Shown: positions 37,678 through 46,627, counted from the first letter of the stretch. The stretch is 64,000 nucleotides of DNA from Kangiella aquimarina DSM 16071 (GCF_000374105.1 NZ_KB893650.1:490862-554861); one strand, 5' to 3'. Notes: generated from the letters alone by a model not told the origin. Made by a program: numbers and translations.

Positions 37678-38907
37678 TTAATAAAGTACCCTGGCCCTAA
37701 TAGTCCCCTCAATTTCACGCATCTTCTCAAGTGCGAAATGACTTGAGCTTTGATCAATATCGGTTACCACATATCCGATGTCACCTTGAGTCATCAGGTA
37801 TTGCGCGGAAATATTGATGTCATTCTGAGACAATATCTGGTTGATCTGCGACAGGATACCAGGCTTGTTATGATGAATATGCAGGATGCGGTGTGTGTTG
37901 ATATGTTCAGGCAGCGCAACTTGTGGGAAATTAACTGCCGAAACGGTGGAGCCATTGTTGCTGTACTTGATCATTTTCTCGGTCACTTCGATGGCAATGT
38001 TTTCCTGCGCCTCAAGGGTAGAACCACCGATATGGGGTGTCAAAATAACATTGTCAAAATCACGTAGAGGTGACTGGAACTCCTCAGTGTTGGACTTGGG
38101 TTCAGTCGGGAATACATCGATAGCCGCGCCTAGAATATGTTCCGAACGGAGTGCTTCGGTTAAAGCATCAATATCGACCACTGTACCGCGTGAGGCGTTG
38201 ATCAGGATGCTGCCTGATTTCATGGCTGCCAGTTCAGCTTTGCCCATCATGCCTTTGGTTTGTGGCGTTTCAGGTACATGTAGCGTGACCACGTCAGATT
38301 CTGCTAACAACTGATTCAGATCGGAAACCTGACTGGCATTACCCAGAGTGAGCTTGGTTTCTATATCATAGAACTTAACTTGCATCCCGATACCTTCGGC
38401 AAGAATGCCTAGCTGTGTGCCAATATGACCATAACCTATGATGCCAAGCGTTTTACCGCGTGCTTCATTGGAATTCTGAGCTGTTTTAAGCCATTGACCG
38501 CGGTGTGCAGCAGCATTCTTGGCGGGAATACCGCGTAAAAGCATAATGATTTCGCCCAGTACCAGCTCGGCAACACTGCGCGTATTGGAGTAGGGGGCGT
38601 TGAAAACCGGGATGCCTTTATGTTGAGCTGCGGTCAGGTTAACCTGGTTAGTACCAATACAGAAGCAACCAATAGCTACCAGTTTATTAGCCTCGGCTAG
38701 AACTTCCGGAGTGATTTGCGAGCGCGAACGAATGCCTAGAAAATGGCAATCCTGGAGTGCACTTTTCAGCTCTGATGCAGAAAGAGCTGTTTTAAGGCTC
38801 TCAACCTGATGATAGCCATCTTGTCTGAACAGCTGTTCTGCTTTAGGGTGGACTCCTTCGAGGAGTAAAACTTTCAGTTGGTGCTTATCGAATGATGTGT
38901 TCGCCAT
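37678..38907 (-). CDS. serA: D-3-phosphoglycerate dehydrogenase
   Basis: The reading frame opens at 38967 but the ATG at 38907 gives MANTSFDKHQLKVLLLEGVHP, matching the N-terminus and 409-410 residue length of E. coli SerA. Motifs: GIIGYGHIGTQLG nucleotide fold, INASRGTVVDI, DVFPTEP, LTPHIGGST catalytic His, and a C-terminal ACT domain (ILHIHHNKPGIL) ending in IRARVLY, which binds L-serine for feedback control. It makes phosphohydroxypyruvate for serine synthesis. The serA-rpiA neighbourhood of E. coli is retained here, with insertions between. Confidence 0.96.
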   Translation of the reverse strand: MANTSFDKHQLKVLLLEGVHPKAEQLFRQDGYHQVESLKTALSASELKSALQDCHFLGIRSRSQITPEVLAEANKLVAIGCFCIGTNQVNLTAAQHKGIPVFNAPYSNTRSVAELVLGEIIMLLRGIPAKNAAAHRGQWLKTAQNSNEARGKTLGIIGYGHIGTQLGILAEGIGMQVKFYDIETKLTLGNASQVSDLNQLLAESDVVTLHVPETPQTKGMMGKAELAAMKSGSILINASRGTVVDIDALTEALRSEHILGAAIDVFPTEPKSNTEEFQSPLRDFDNVILTPHIGGSTLEAQENIAIEVTEKMIKYSNNGSTVSAVNFPQVALPEHINTHRILHIHHNKPGILSQINQILSQNDINISAQYLMTQGDIGYVVTDIDQSSSHFALEKMREIEGTIRARVLY

Positions 38908-39041
38908 CTTGATGAATTCAGCGGTTAACAGGCAACGAAGGTCTATTAAAACAGATCCGATCAGCATGTAAAAGTAGCAGAGCGCTGTTCGTTATAATTA
39001 TTCCTGATAGGACTAAAATAGGTGTCTAAAAGGGGCATTTT

Positions 39042-39050
39042 TGCTACAAT
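39042..39050 (+). promoter_or_regulatory. Extended -10 promoter for the acyl carrier protein gene
   Basis: TGCTACAAT is an extended -10 element (TGnTACAAT) 94 bases before the ATG, in the divergent region with serA. No good -35 was found. Confidence 0.45.
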
Positions 39051-39143
39051 CTGCCGCCTTGTGTCGCAGATGGTGCGGCATTTATGATTCTGCGCCTGAT
39101 ATGAAGATGAGATTGCAGGGCAAGACTTGAGGAGATTTGCCGA

Positions 39144-39407
39144 ATGGCATACCAGACCAACATCGATAAAATGATAGCTTTGCTAAGTGATACGCTATCA
39201 ATTGATGCCGATCAGCTGTCGGCTGATACTTTGCTGCTGGGAAATTTGCCTGAATTCGATTCGATGGCAATTGTCTCTATCCTGATGCAGATTGAAGAAA
39301 ACTTTGCGATTGAAATTGCCGACGACGAATTAACTGGTGAGGTTTTCGAGTCAGTGACGACTCTGACCGAGTTTGTTGAAGTTCAGCAGGCAGCCACTGC
39401 AATTTAA
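39144..39407 (+). CDS. Acyl carrier protein, exosortase-system type
   Basis: An 87-residue acyl carrier protein. The phosphopantetheine serine is Ser40 in PEFDSMAIVSIL, a variant of the DSL motif. Small dedicated carriers of this kind are found in exosortase A (PEP-CTERM/EPS) gene clusters together with prsK and prsR, which are the next two genes. No acyl-CoA ligase or exosortase gene is present beside it in this window. It has its own terminator, so it is not in one simple operon with prsK. Confidence 0.8.
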   Translation: MAYQTNIDKMIALLSDTLSIDADQLSADTLLLGNLPEFDSMAIVSILMQIEENFAIEIADDELTGEVFESVTTLTEFVEVQQAATAI

Positions 39408-39433
39408 TCTGTTCTTATAGATAATTGATTTTT

Positions 39434-39465
39434 AAGGCCGAAAAGTAGCTTTTTCGGCCTTTTTC
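39434..39465 (+). terminator. Terminator after the acyl carrier protein gene
   Basis: GGCCGAAAA, loop GTAGCT, TTTTCGGCC, then a T run. Confidence 0.88.
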
Positions 39466-39510
39466 TTTTATAACACCCTTAGCAACCAAACAAATAAAGT
39501 AAGCAGGGAA

Positions 39511-41508
39511 ATGGCCGGATTTATCGCCTGTATCGTGTTAGCAGGCTTCTTGTTCATGACCGTACTATTGCGCTGGCGCGGCTCGACGCTGGGCTGGCCG
39601 ATTATGCTATTGGCATTAACATTTATTGGCTGGAGCGGCTTGAACCTGGTGGATACAGATTCTGAGCTTAACCACTGGATAATTGAATGGGCTCGTTTGT
39701 TTGGTATTTTTGCTGCCCTGACCTTCTTTCTATTCTACTTTGCTACTCACCATAAGCTATTAAGTGTCATCATCATTATTGCCTTCATCGGCTGGGCCAG
39801 CTTTATCCTGCTATATAGCGGGGATATGAAACGGGTGATTAACCCTGCCATTGCTGGTTTTATTTTATTGATGATGATGCAGATGATGGAGCGGGCCGGA
39901 AATCAGTTTGCTGAAACTCTGCGGGCTGAAATTTCCACTTTGGGTGGAGCCCTGGGCATAGTCCTGATCTGGGATCTTCTATCAATGCTGGTGCTAATGC
40001 TTAATCTGAATGTGGATGCAGAAGCTTTGGACGTGTCGCGTGCCATCATTGCCAGTATTGCCATAGCCTTCAGCCTGGTGCACATTCAGCGGATTGATCA
40101 GTCTCGACTAGATTTGGAAAACATACAGCAAACTTACCGCCCACAAAGTAGCCTGAATATCTTTGCTGTACTGTGCTGGCTGGCAGTGGTGGGTTATATG
40201 CTGATTGGCGTTGCCTGGCAAAAGCCATTTGCAGGCTCTGTGGTGCTTGCTGCATCAATATTGATATTCATCTGGCTGGCGTATAAGAAAAAACTATTAA
40301 GCCAGCTTAAAATCATGTTCACCAAGCTGTTCGCCAGTTACAAATATGATTATCGTGAGAGCTGGCTGGGATTTAATCGTGCGCTGGACGAGGCGAACGT
40401 ACAGGGTGATTTCTACCAACTATCTATCAAGGCGCTGGCTAATATCATCAGTAGTCCGGCCGGAAAACTGTGGAGCCGACGCGGAGACCTGTTCATTTAT
40501 ACTGACAATTGGCAGTCGCCCCTAAATTCTCCGCTCAACAATGAGCTGGCCTATCAGTTGCCCATGGAGCTGATTGATTTCATAGAGCGCACGAATTGGG
40601 TGGTAGATATTAAAGAGTATCAAAGTAATCAGAATGTTTACCAGGGACTGAAGCTGGATCATCACTCACCGCTATTTCAACAACATCAGATATTTATTCC
40701 GCTGCGTCGCGGAGAGGAGCTGGTGGCAGTGGTTGGTTTAAGAAGCAGCTACTCCAAACCCAGTCTCAATTGGGAAGACCATGACCTGCTCAAAGCTGCG
40801 GGTCAGCAGATGGCTAGTTACTTGGCCTTGTTTGAGGCAACCACGCAAATCTATGAGCGTGAACAGTTTGATGCCTTTAACCGCCTGTCCGCGTTCGTGG
40901 TGCACGATTTAAAGAATGTCACCGCCCAGTTGGAGCTGATCACCCACAACGCGCATCGCTATCGTGATAACCCCGAGTTCGTGGATGATACCTTTGAAAC
41001 CGTAGCCAGCGCGACACAACGACTCAATAAAATGCTTGAGCAGTTACAACGCAAGCAGCTACCGAAAAAAGAGATTCTACAGGCTTTTATTCCTGAAGTG
41101 TTTGCCAAGTTTAAGGAATCCGCAAGCCGCCTTAACGTGATTGGAGATATTCCTGAAGTAGAGGTGTATGCTAATCAGGATCAGTTGCTGAATATCATCC
41201 AGCACCTGCACCAGAATGCGATTGATGCCAGTAACGAAAGTGATAGAATCCATCACCGATTTGACCAGATCGGACAGGAACTGCACTGGCATATTGTCGA
41301 TAAGGGCAAAGGTATGGATCCAGACTTTGTTCGTAAGCAGTTATTCAAACCCTTCGCCACCACCAAGGGCAATGCGGGGATGGGAATTGGTGTTTACCAA
41401 TGCCGCTATTTGCTCCAAAGCTTTGGTGGTGATTTAATAATACAAAGTGAATTGGGGAAAGGAACACGTTGCATCGTTATTTTGCAGACGTTAACTCCCG
41501 GAGATTAG
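39511..41508 (+). CDS. prsK: PEP-CTERM-system sensor histidine kinase PrsK
   Basis: A 665-residue kinase: eight to ten membrane spans in residues 1-265, a GAF-like domain (about 290-440), the phosphoacceptor helix with FVVHDLKNVTAQLELI (His465) and a HATPase_c domain with NAIDAS, DKGKGM and GMGIGVYQCRYLL. The HDLKN box and overall layout are those of PrsK, the kinase paired with PrsR in exosortase A systems. The response regulator begins 17 bases downstream. Confidence 0.85.
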   Translation: MAGFIACIVLAGFLFMTVLLRWRGSTLGWPIMLLALTFIGWSGLNLVDTDSELNHWIIEWARLFGIFAALTFFLFYFATHHKLLSVIIIIAFIGWASFILLYSGDMKRVINPAIAGFILLMMMQMMERAGNQFAETLRAEISTLGGALGIVLIWDLLSMLVLMLNLNVDAEALDVSRAIIASIAIAFSLVHIQRIDQSRLDLENIQQTYRPQSSLNIFAVLCWLAVVGYMLIGVAWQKPFAGSVVLAASILIFIWLAYKKKLLSQLKIMFTKLFASYKYDYRESWLGFNRALDEANVQGDFYQLSIKALANIISSPAGKLWSRRGDLFIYTDNWQSPLNSPLNNELAYQLPMELIDFIERTNWVVDIKEYQSNQNVYQGLKLDHHSPLFQQHQIFIPLRRGEELVAVVGLRSSYSKPSLNWEDHDLLKAAGQQMASYLALFEATTQIYEREQFDAFNRLSAFVVHDLKNVTAQLELITHNAHRYRDNPEFVDDTFETVASATQRLNKMLEQLQRKQLPKKEILQAFIPEVFAKFKESASRLNVIGDIPEVEVYANQDQLLNIIQHLHQNAIDASNESDRIHHRFDQIGQELHWHIVDKGKGMDPDFVRKQLFKPFATTKGNAGMGIGVYQCRYLLQSFGGDLIIQSELGKGTRCIVILQTLTPGD

Positions 41509-41525
41509 AAAATAAAGAGGACAGG

Positions 41526-42881
41526 ATGGCACAATCAAATAAACCCGACTTATTAATTATTGAAGATGACAAAGGGCTCCAGAAACAGCTCAAGTGGTCA
41601 TTTGATCAATATAACGTAATTCTTGCAGAAGACCGCGACAGTGCTTTGGTAGAATTAAGACGTTACCAGCCACAGGTCATAACCCTTGACCTTGGCTTAC
41701 CGCCAGATCCTGCTAATGCCAGCGTAGGGCTTGAGCTTCTAGAAGAGATCCTGTCTTTATCACCGACCAGTAAAGTCATTGTGGTGACCGGTAATGACCA
41801 GCGTGAAATTGCCATGCAGGCGGTTAACGCCGGTGCTTATGATTACTATCAGAAACCAATTCAGCCGGAAGAACTGACGCTGATTATCAAGCGTGCATTT
41901 GAGCTTGCTAAGCTTGAAGATGACAATCGTCGTCACTTCCAACAACAGAAAGAAAGCTTTCACGGCATCATTGCCACCAGCCCGGAGATGATGGGCGTTT
42001 GCCAGAAAATTGAAAAAGTCGCTCCAACTGACGTAAGTGTTTTGCTACTAGGCGATAGCGGAACAGGCAAAGAATTACTGGCTAGAGCGATTCATGACAT
42101 CAGCCCTCGCCGTAGCAAAAACATGGTAGCGATAAACTGTGCAGCCATCCCTGATAACCTGCTTGAAAGCGAACTGTTTGGTTATGAAGCAGGAGCATTT
42201 ACTGGCGCTAACAAAACCACCATGGGCAAAATTGAATATGCCAATGGAGGTACTCTGTTCCTCGACGAGATTGGCGATATGCCAATGGCACTGCAGGCCA
42301 AGTTACTGCGCTTTCTACAGGAACGTGTGGTTGAAAGAGTGGGCGGGCGTGAATCGATCCCGGTAGACGTACGTATCATTGCAGCGACCCATCATACGCT
42401 TGAAGATCTGGTCAATGAAGGCAAATTCCGCGAAGATCTTTTCTATCGACTCAGCGAAGTTGTGCTCAATATTCCAGCGCTGTCAAAACGCAACGGTGAT
42501 GTGGTGTTGATTGCCCGCTCGTTGTTGGAAAAATTCAACCGCCAGTATTCTCGTAATATCCGAGGTTTCTCAAAAGATGCCGTTCAGGCCATGGAAGCCT
42601 ACAGCTGGCCAGGCAATGTTCGCGAACTGGAGAATAAAATCAAAAGCGCAGTGGTGATGTCAGACAGCAATCAAATTACCGCCAAAGACTTGCAGATTGA
42701 CGAAGCCCAACTGCGCGAAATGCCATTGAACCTACGCCAGGTTCGAGAAGCCGCCGAAACCCGCGCCATTCAGCGCGCAATTGTTTTATCCGACGGCAAC
42801 ATTTCCCAAGCCGCAAAACTGTTAGGCCTGACTCGACCAACCCTCTACAGTTTAATGGATAAATACAGTATTAGTAGTTGA
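41526..42881 (+). CDS. prsR: PEP-CTERM-system sigma54-dependent response regulator PrsR
   Basis: The ATG at 41526 with AGAGGA upstream gives MAQSNKPDLLIIEDD, a normal receiver start; the frame opens earlier inside prsK. The 451-residue protein has a receiver domain (acceptor Asp55 in ITLDLGLPP), an AAA+ domain with Walker A GDSGTGKE and the sigma54-contact loop GAFTGA, and a Fis-type helix-turn-helix (GNISQAAKLLGLTRPTLYSL). PrsR activates sigma54 promoters of PEP-CTERM/EPS genes in known systems. Its targets are not in this window. Confidence 0.88.
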   Translation: MAQSNKPDLLIIEDDKGLQKQLKWSFDQYNVILAEDRDSALVELRRYQPQVITLDLGLPPDPANASVGLELLEEILSLSPTSKVIVVTGNDQREIAMQAVNAGAYDYYQKPIQPEELTLIIKRAFELAKLEDDNRRHFQQQKESFHGIIATSPEMMGVCQKIEKVAPTDVSVLLLGDSGTGKELLARAIHDISPRRSKNMVAINCAAIPDNLLESELFGYEAGAFTGANKTTMGKIEYANGGTLFLDEIGDMPMALQAKLLRFLQERVVERVGGRESIPVDVRIIAATHHTLEDLVNEGKFREDLFYRLSEVVLNIPALSKRNGDVVLIARSLLEKFNRQYSRNIRGFSKDAVQAMEAYSWPGNVRELENKIKSAVVMSDSNQITAKDLQIDEAQLREMPLNLRQVREAAETRAIQRAIVLSDGNISQAAKLLGLTRPTLYSLMDKYSISS

Positions 42882-42883
42882 GG

Positions 42884-43174
42884 ATGAAGCAGATTTATAA
42901 AATCACTTATCCAACAGGAAAGATTTACATTGGTAAAGATACTGTTGGTAGTTATCGATATTTTGGAAACCCCTCAATAGAAGTGGTGAATGAGGATTTC
43001 AAAAATTTACCGGATGATATTAAAAAAGATTATACGGTTAGAAAAGAAATCTTGTGGGAATCAACTGAATGCTCAAATGAAGAGTTATCTCAAAAGGAAG
43101 TGGAATTAATAAAAAAATATCAGTCTAACAATCCTGAAATTGGTTATAACCGATGGCCAAAGTGGGTTGAATAG
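42884..43174 (+). CDS. Small GIY-YIG nuclease-like protein
   Basis: A 96-residue protein beginning three bases after the prsR stop (ATG at 42884; the upstream TTG overlaps that stop). The start IYKITYPTGKIYIGKDTVG fits the first GIY-YIG half, and the paired lysine/Glu region ELIKKYQSNNPEIGYNRW fits the end of the domain. Codon use is distinctly AT-rich compared with prsR. It may be a mobile stand-alone nuclease or a domesticated remnant. The usual catalytic arginine is not obvious, so activity is uncertain. Confidence 0.65.
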   Translation: MKQIYKITYPTGKIYIGKDTVGSYRYFGNPSIEVVNEDFKNLPDDIKKDYTVRKEILWESTECSNEELSQKEVELIKKYQSNNPEIGYNRWPKWVE

Positions 43175-43189
43175 AGAGAAAACTACAGG

Positions 43190-43411
43190 CTTGCTCCAAT
43201 TACCCCTTAGAGTTAGCCGAGTGAAGAGAAGTTATAGCGTAAATTGGGCAGGGAAGCCCAATTTAGCCACTTCGAAACAGGACGTTTCGTATTGGCGGCG
43301 CGTTTTAACTTTGATGAGCGAGGGAAGCCAGAAGGGCCTAACGACTAGGGTGTCTTTGCTTTTCGTCTCTTTTCTTTGGACAAGCAAAGAAAAGGGACTC
43401 GCCTTAAGGCG
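43190..43411 (+). repeat. Composite intergenic repeat, copy 1
   Basis: Contains hairpins AAATTGGGC/GCCCAATTT with loop AGGGAA (43241-43264), CGAAAC/GTTTCG with loop AGGAC (43273-43289), a long stem CTTTTCTTTG/CAAAGAAAAG (43369-43394) and the palindrome CGCCTTAAGGCG (43400-43411). The core AAACAGGACGTTT and the TTTCTTTG stem recur in the copies at 45 and 54 kb. No gene is credible in 43175-43403. Confidence 0.75.
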
Positions 43412-43892
43412 AAAAAACTAAGTGACTCACCAACTGCCCAACACATCCCACTAACATCAGCAACAAGCCAACCATTGCGAGAACTAATAATTGCTTTTGG
43501 CCAGATTCTGTAATGCCTCGAATTTCGCTATTCTGTTTTCGTAACTTTCTGAGATAATCTAAGCGCATAGCATTTTGAGCTGGTCTTTGACGATCCCGGT
43601 TTTCGAAGACTTCCGCTAGGTACACCTCATAACGTGAGCATTCTGTCAGCTTGTTAAATCCTTGAATTAATTTATAGGACAGCCAAATTAACATACATAG
43701 TGCAAATACAATGACTACCAGTGAAAGCACTGAAAGATTGGATAGTTGCAGCAACTCGTGCCAGCCAGTAATAGATCCTGATAGAGCCCAAAGACAACTG
43801 AATAGGTATAGCGGCAGAATTAACAGCCAAAACCAGGGCTTAAATTTAGATTGGGTCAGTTGCAGTGGGGGATTCTGAATATCGTCGTACAT
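43404..43892 (-). CDS. Hypothetical inner-membrane protein
   Basis: Start chosen at the ATG at 43892 (MYDDIQNPP); the frame opens 11 codons earlier at a TTG without a ribosome site. The 162-residue product has three hydrophobic spans (about 22-42, 58-80 and 138-158) and a charged cytoplasmic stretch with ENRDRQRPAQNAMRLDYLRK. No family recognised. The last codons (FSP and the TAA stop) lie inside the CGCCTTAAGGCG repeat at 43400-43411, so a repeat insertion may have set the present C-terminus. Confidence 0.5.
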   Translation of the reverse strand: MYDDIQNPPLQLTQSKFKPWFWLLILPLYLFSCLWALSGSITGWHELLQLSNLSVLSLVVIVFALCMLIWLSYKLIQGFNKLTECSRYEVYLAEVFENRDRQRPAQNAMRLDYLRKLRKQNSEIRGITESGQKQLLVLAMVGLLLMLVGCVGQLVSHLVFSP

Positions 43893-44029
43893 TGAGCTTA
43901 GAAGGCAAAGTGACAAAGGAAACAATCATACCCATATTGAGAATGTGGTTCTGAGAGTTTATTCAAAGTTAAGAAGCGATAGAGGAAAGTAAACAGCGTC
44001 CAAAGTAGACGCTGTTTATTGTGGAATAT

Positions 44030-44072
44030 AGGGGTTTTCGAGAGAAAAGTAGGTCGCCTTAAGGCGAAAAAA
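44030..44072. repeat. Partial composite repeat with CGCCTTAAGGCG
   Basis: GTCGCCTTAAGGCGAAAAAA at about 44055 repeats the end of copy 1 (43400-43411 plus A run). On the minus strand it follows rpiA and could help terminate it (T6 then GC palindrome). Confidence 0.6.
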
Positions 44073-44076
44073 TAAC

Positions 44077-44736
44077 CTATCGGGTTATCGTTTCCACTTT
44101 ACCTTCTTTCCCAAGCAACAACACATCGGCTGCTCTTTCGGCAAATAAACCATTGGTTACCACGCCAACAATATTATTCAGGATGCGCTCAAGCTTGATG
44201 GGTTCATTAATAACCAGACCATGCACATCAAGAATGACATTGCCGTTATCGGTGACAAAGCCTGTGCGGTAAACTGGATCACCACCGAGCTTTACAATCT
44301 GGCGTGCAACGTAGCTGCGTGCCATCGGAATAACTTCAACGGGCAGTGGGAATTCACCCAAGCGACGAACCAGTTTAGATTCATCAGCAATACAGATGAA
44401 CTGGTCGGCCACTGCGGCAATAATTTTTTCGCGGGTTAAGGCGCCGCCTCCGCCTTTAATGAGTTCCAGTAGATGATTCGATTCATCGGCGCCATCAATG
44501 TAGACCGGAATTTTATCCACTTCATTGAGCTCAAAGACTTCGATGCCATGTTGTTTGAGTCGCTCGGTTGAAGCTTCTGAGCTAGACACAGCGCCTTTAA
44601 TCTTGTGTTTCATGGTGGCCAGTGCATCAATAAAGTAATTGACGGTTGAGCCCGTACCGACGCCAACAATGGAATCTTCGACGACATATTCCAGCGCGGC
44701 TTCACCCACTAATTTTTTCAATTCATCCTGTGTCAT
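44077..44736 (-). CDS. rpiA: Ribose-5-phosphate isomerase A
   Basis: A 219-residue isomerase with [16 protein letters not shown], the active site DGADESN and [12 protein letters not shown], the standard RpiA signatures and length. It interconverts ribose 5-phosphate and ribulose 5-phosphate. The EVE-domain gene ends eight bases upstream, so both are probably one transcript. serA, its neighbour in E. coli, is 5 kb away past the inserted sensor genes. Confidence 0.97.
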   Translation of the reverse strand: MTQDELKKLVGEAALEYVVEDSIVGVGTGSTVNYFIDALATMKHKIKGAVSSSEASTERLKQHGIEVFELNEVDKIPVYIDGADESNHLLELIKGGGGALTREKIIAAVADQFICIADESKLVRRLGEFPLPVEVIPMARSYVARQIVKLGGDPVYRTGFVTDNGNVILDVHGLVINEPIKLERILNNIVGVVTNGLFAERAADVLLLGKEGKVETITR

Positions 44737-44744
44737 AGAGGCTC

Positions 44745-45209
44745 CTATTGTTTTTCAATACTCAAAATAAAGTCCCACTCTTCCTTGGTGACCGGCATAA
44801 TTGAAAGCCTGTTGCCTTTTTGTACCAACTTCATGTCAGCAAGTTCTGGGTATTGTTTTAACTCATCCAGTGGAATCTCGCGCTTCAAATCACGAACGTG
44901 TTTTACATCAACCATGTACCAGCGTGGATTATCAGGGTTGCTTTTCGGATCGTAATATTTCTGATCAGGATCGAAAGCGGTATGGTCAACATAACCTTCT
45001 TTGACGACTTCCATGATGCCTACGATTGCTGGAGGTTTGCAGTTTGAGTGGTAGAAGAAAACCTTATCGCCTTTTTTCATTTCATCACGCATCATGTTGC
45101 GCGCCTGATAGTTGCGAACGCCATCCCAGTGATCTGTTTTGTTTGGCAGGGCTTTGAGGTGTTCAATGCCGAAAACATCCGGCTCAGACTTCATTAACCA
45201 ATAGTTCAT
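44745..45209 (-). CDS. EVE domain protein (Thy28-like)
   Basis: A 154-residue EVE domain (PUA-like superfamily): [48 protein letters not shown] and [19 protein letters not shown] are the family's conserved blocks. The EVE pocket is thought to recognise modified bases in DNA or RNA. The gene heads the short operon with rpiA; upstream, 45210-45648 has no gene and carries repeat copy 2. Confidence 0.93.
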   Translation of the reverse strand: MNYWLMKSEPDVFGIEHLKALPNKTDHWDGVRNYQARNMMRDEMKKGDKVFFYHSNCKPPAIVGIMEVVKEGYVDHTAFDPDQKYYDPKSNPDNPRWYMVDVKHVRDLKREIPLDELKQYPELADMKLVQKGNRLSIMPVTKEEWDFILSIEKQ

Positions 45210-45359
45210 AGTGCTCTAGGCTTGTTGGTGACTAAAGCGCAAAGTATAAAGCATGGACTAAAAAATTGTTAGTTATGGCTGGGTTTTGGGTGTGATTTGT
45301 ACAGTTAGAGTTAGGTATATCAATTATCTAGATATCATTTGTCAACCAAGTGTTTCGCT

Positions 45360-45570
45360 ACTCAGCGAATTACTTTCTCTTGAGTGGCCAAGAGAAAGTA
45401 ATCAAAGAGAAGGCCACCCCGAGATTGAGGTTTCGCTTTGCTCAACTCCCTTCGTCGCCACCAAGTCACTTAACGCACCGTAAAATACGTTCCATCCGTG
45501 GCCCGAATTTTACTATTCAAAACGTCCTGTTTTGAATTGCTATGCCATGGTTGCTACTCAGCTCAATCTA
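45360..45570 (-). repeat. Composite intergenic repeat, copy 2 (inverted)
   Basis: Read on the minus strand, 45408-45568 matches 53932-54112 over most of its length, including ATTCAAAACAGGACGTTTTG and the TTCGGGCCACGG block; copy 3 carries about 20 extra bases after TATTTTACGGT. It ends in a perfect 13-bp stem ATTACTTTCTCTT/AAGAGAAAGTAAT (45369-45402). This fills most of the 439-base gene-free stretch 45210-45648; the remainder shows nothing recognisable. Confidence 0.82.
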
Positions 45571-45648
45571 AGGGGGCTGGAGTGTATGTATCCGGAATTA
45601 TATTTGTATCAGACGAGGTATTAAACTTTATGACAAGCTCTTATGGGG

Positions 45649-46281
45649 CTAGTGGTTGGGTGCTGGATTAATGCTTGTCTTAGACTTGCGTTCGAATACG
45701 CGGTAGTGGCTGGGGGTGATGACGGCGTCCATCTGGATATCCCATTTTTCCTGGGGAATGTCACGAACCTGTTGCAGGTTATAGGCGAGGCCGATGAGTT
45801 TAGGCTGTTCGTGTTTGGGGATGTTGGCCAGTACGGTGTCGTAGTAGCCGCCGCCCATACCAAGTCGATTCCCTTTAGGATCAAAGGCGACCAGCGGCAT
45901 GAAGATAATATCCAGTTCGCTTGGGCGAACCGCTTTGCTAATTGGGGCTGTTGGTTCAAGAATTCCAAAGGCGCCTTCTTTGACCGACTCTTTGCCGGTA
46001 TAAGGCAGAAACCACATGCCACGTTTTTTATTTGGATAGATTTTGGGCACGTAACATTTTTTGCCAAGCTTCAGGGCGTATTCGATCATTGGCAAGCAAC
46101 TGATTTCGCCACGGGTCGGCAGGTAAAAAGCAATGCTGTCGTGGTCTTCAATTAGTGTGGCCTGTGAGGCGTGGCCAAGAAGGGCAAGCGCTGCGCGCTC
46201 CATAAAGGGTTTAGTCAGCGTTAAGCGTTCATGCTTAATTCTGGTTCTTAGATAATGTTTTTGAGCAACTGCTTCGTTCAT
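45649..46281 (-). CDS. fau: 5-formyltetrahydrofolate cyclo-ligase
   Basis: Start set at the ATG at 46281 (MNEAVAQKHYLRTRIK); the frame opens at 46329, but that part lies inside the 6S RNA. The 210-residue protein has the nucleotide site in MPLVAFDPKGNRLGMGGGYYD and the basic KHYLRTRIK N-terminus of the family. It converts 5-formyl-THF to 5,10-methenyl-THF. Placement right after ssrS, as in E. coli, suggests read-through from the 6S RNA promoter. Confidence 0.93.
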   Translation of the reverse strand: MNEAVAQKHYLRTRIKHERLTLTKPFMERAALALLGHASQATLIEDHDSIAFYLPTRGEISCLPMIEYALKLGKKCYVPKIYPNKKRGMWFLPYTGKESVKEGAFGILEPTAPISKAVRPSELDIIFMPLVAFDPKGNRLGMGGGYYDTVLANIPKHEQPKLIGLAYNLQQVRDIPQEKWDIQMDAVITPSHYRVFERKSKTSINPAPNH

Positions 46282-46295
46282 TGCGTCTAAATATA

Positions 46296-46472
46296 AAACC
46301 CCGGACTGCCGTTGTAGGTAATAGCCCATGAACCCAAAGGTTCAGGGGGGAGTCCATATAGAAGATCAGGCTTTCCGGTCGAAGCGGACTTGCGCAACAC
46401 TTCCATTGAGGAGTCCCAATTAAAGTATTATCGGCTCGAGGACGGTCGCTACTGACGAACAGTCCAGGAAGA
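46296..46472 (-). ncRNA. ssrS: 6S RNA
   Basis: Between zapA and fau, the classic ssrS position. On the minus strand the 5' segment CCTGGACTG pairs with the 3' segment CAGTCCGGG as the terminal stem; CTCGAGCCGATA resembles the E. coli GAGCCGAUA region; and GAACCTTTGGGTTCATGGGC matches the E. coli GAACCAAGGGTTCAAGGG hairpin at the 3' end. The length, about 177 nt, is normal. 6S RNA binds sigma70 RNA polymerase in stationary phase. Ends are estimated to a few bases. The RNA reaches to about 15 bases from the fau start. Confidence 0.9.
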
Positions 46473-46475
46473 GCC

Positions 46476-46506
46476 ATTGTAACATAGACCCTAGTCGATG
46501 TTTCAA
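46476..46506 (-). promoter_or_regulatory. Predicted sigma70 promoter of 6S RNA
   Basis: On the minus strand TTGAAA (46501-46506) and TACAAT (46476-46481) with a 19-base spacer; a TATGTT just upstream is an alternative -10. The start is expected near 46469-46473. Confidence 0.5.
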
Positions 46507-46627
46507 GTTTAGCGGGTTCCTTCCGGGCGTCAGTTGGCTATTAAGGCGCTAACTGTCTGACACTTCTAACAAAAGTTAAAAGTGAATTGGCGTTCCTGCT
46601 CGTTTGAGATTGCTGTGCTATAAAATA

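Noticed and set aside
45643-46155. 170-residue plus-strand ORF opposite fau
   Set aside because: It is the antisense shadow of fau, which has full family motifs and correct gene order.
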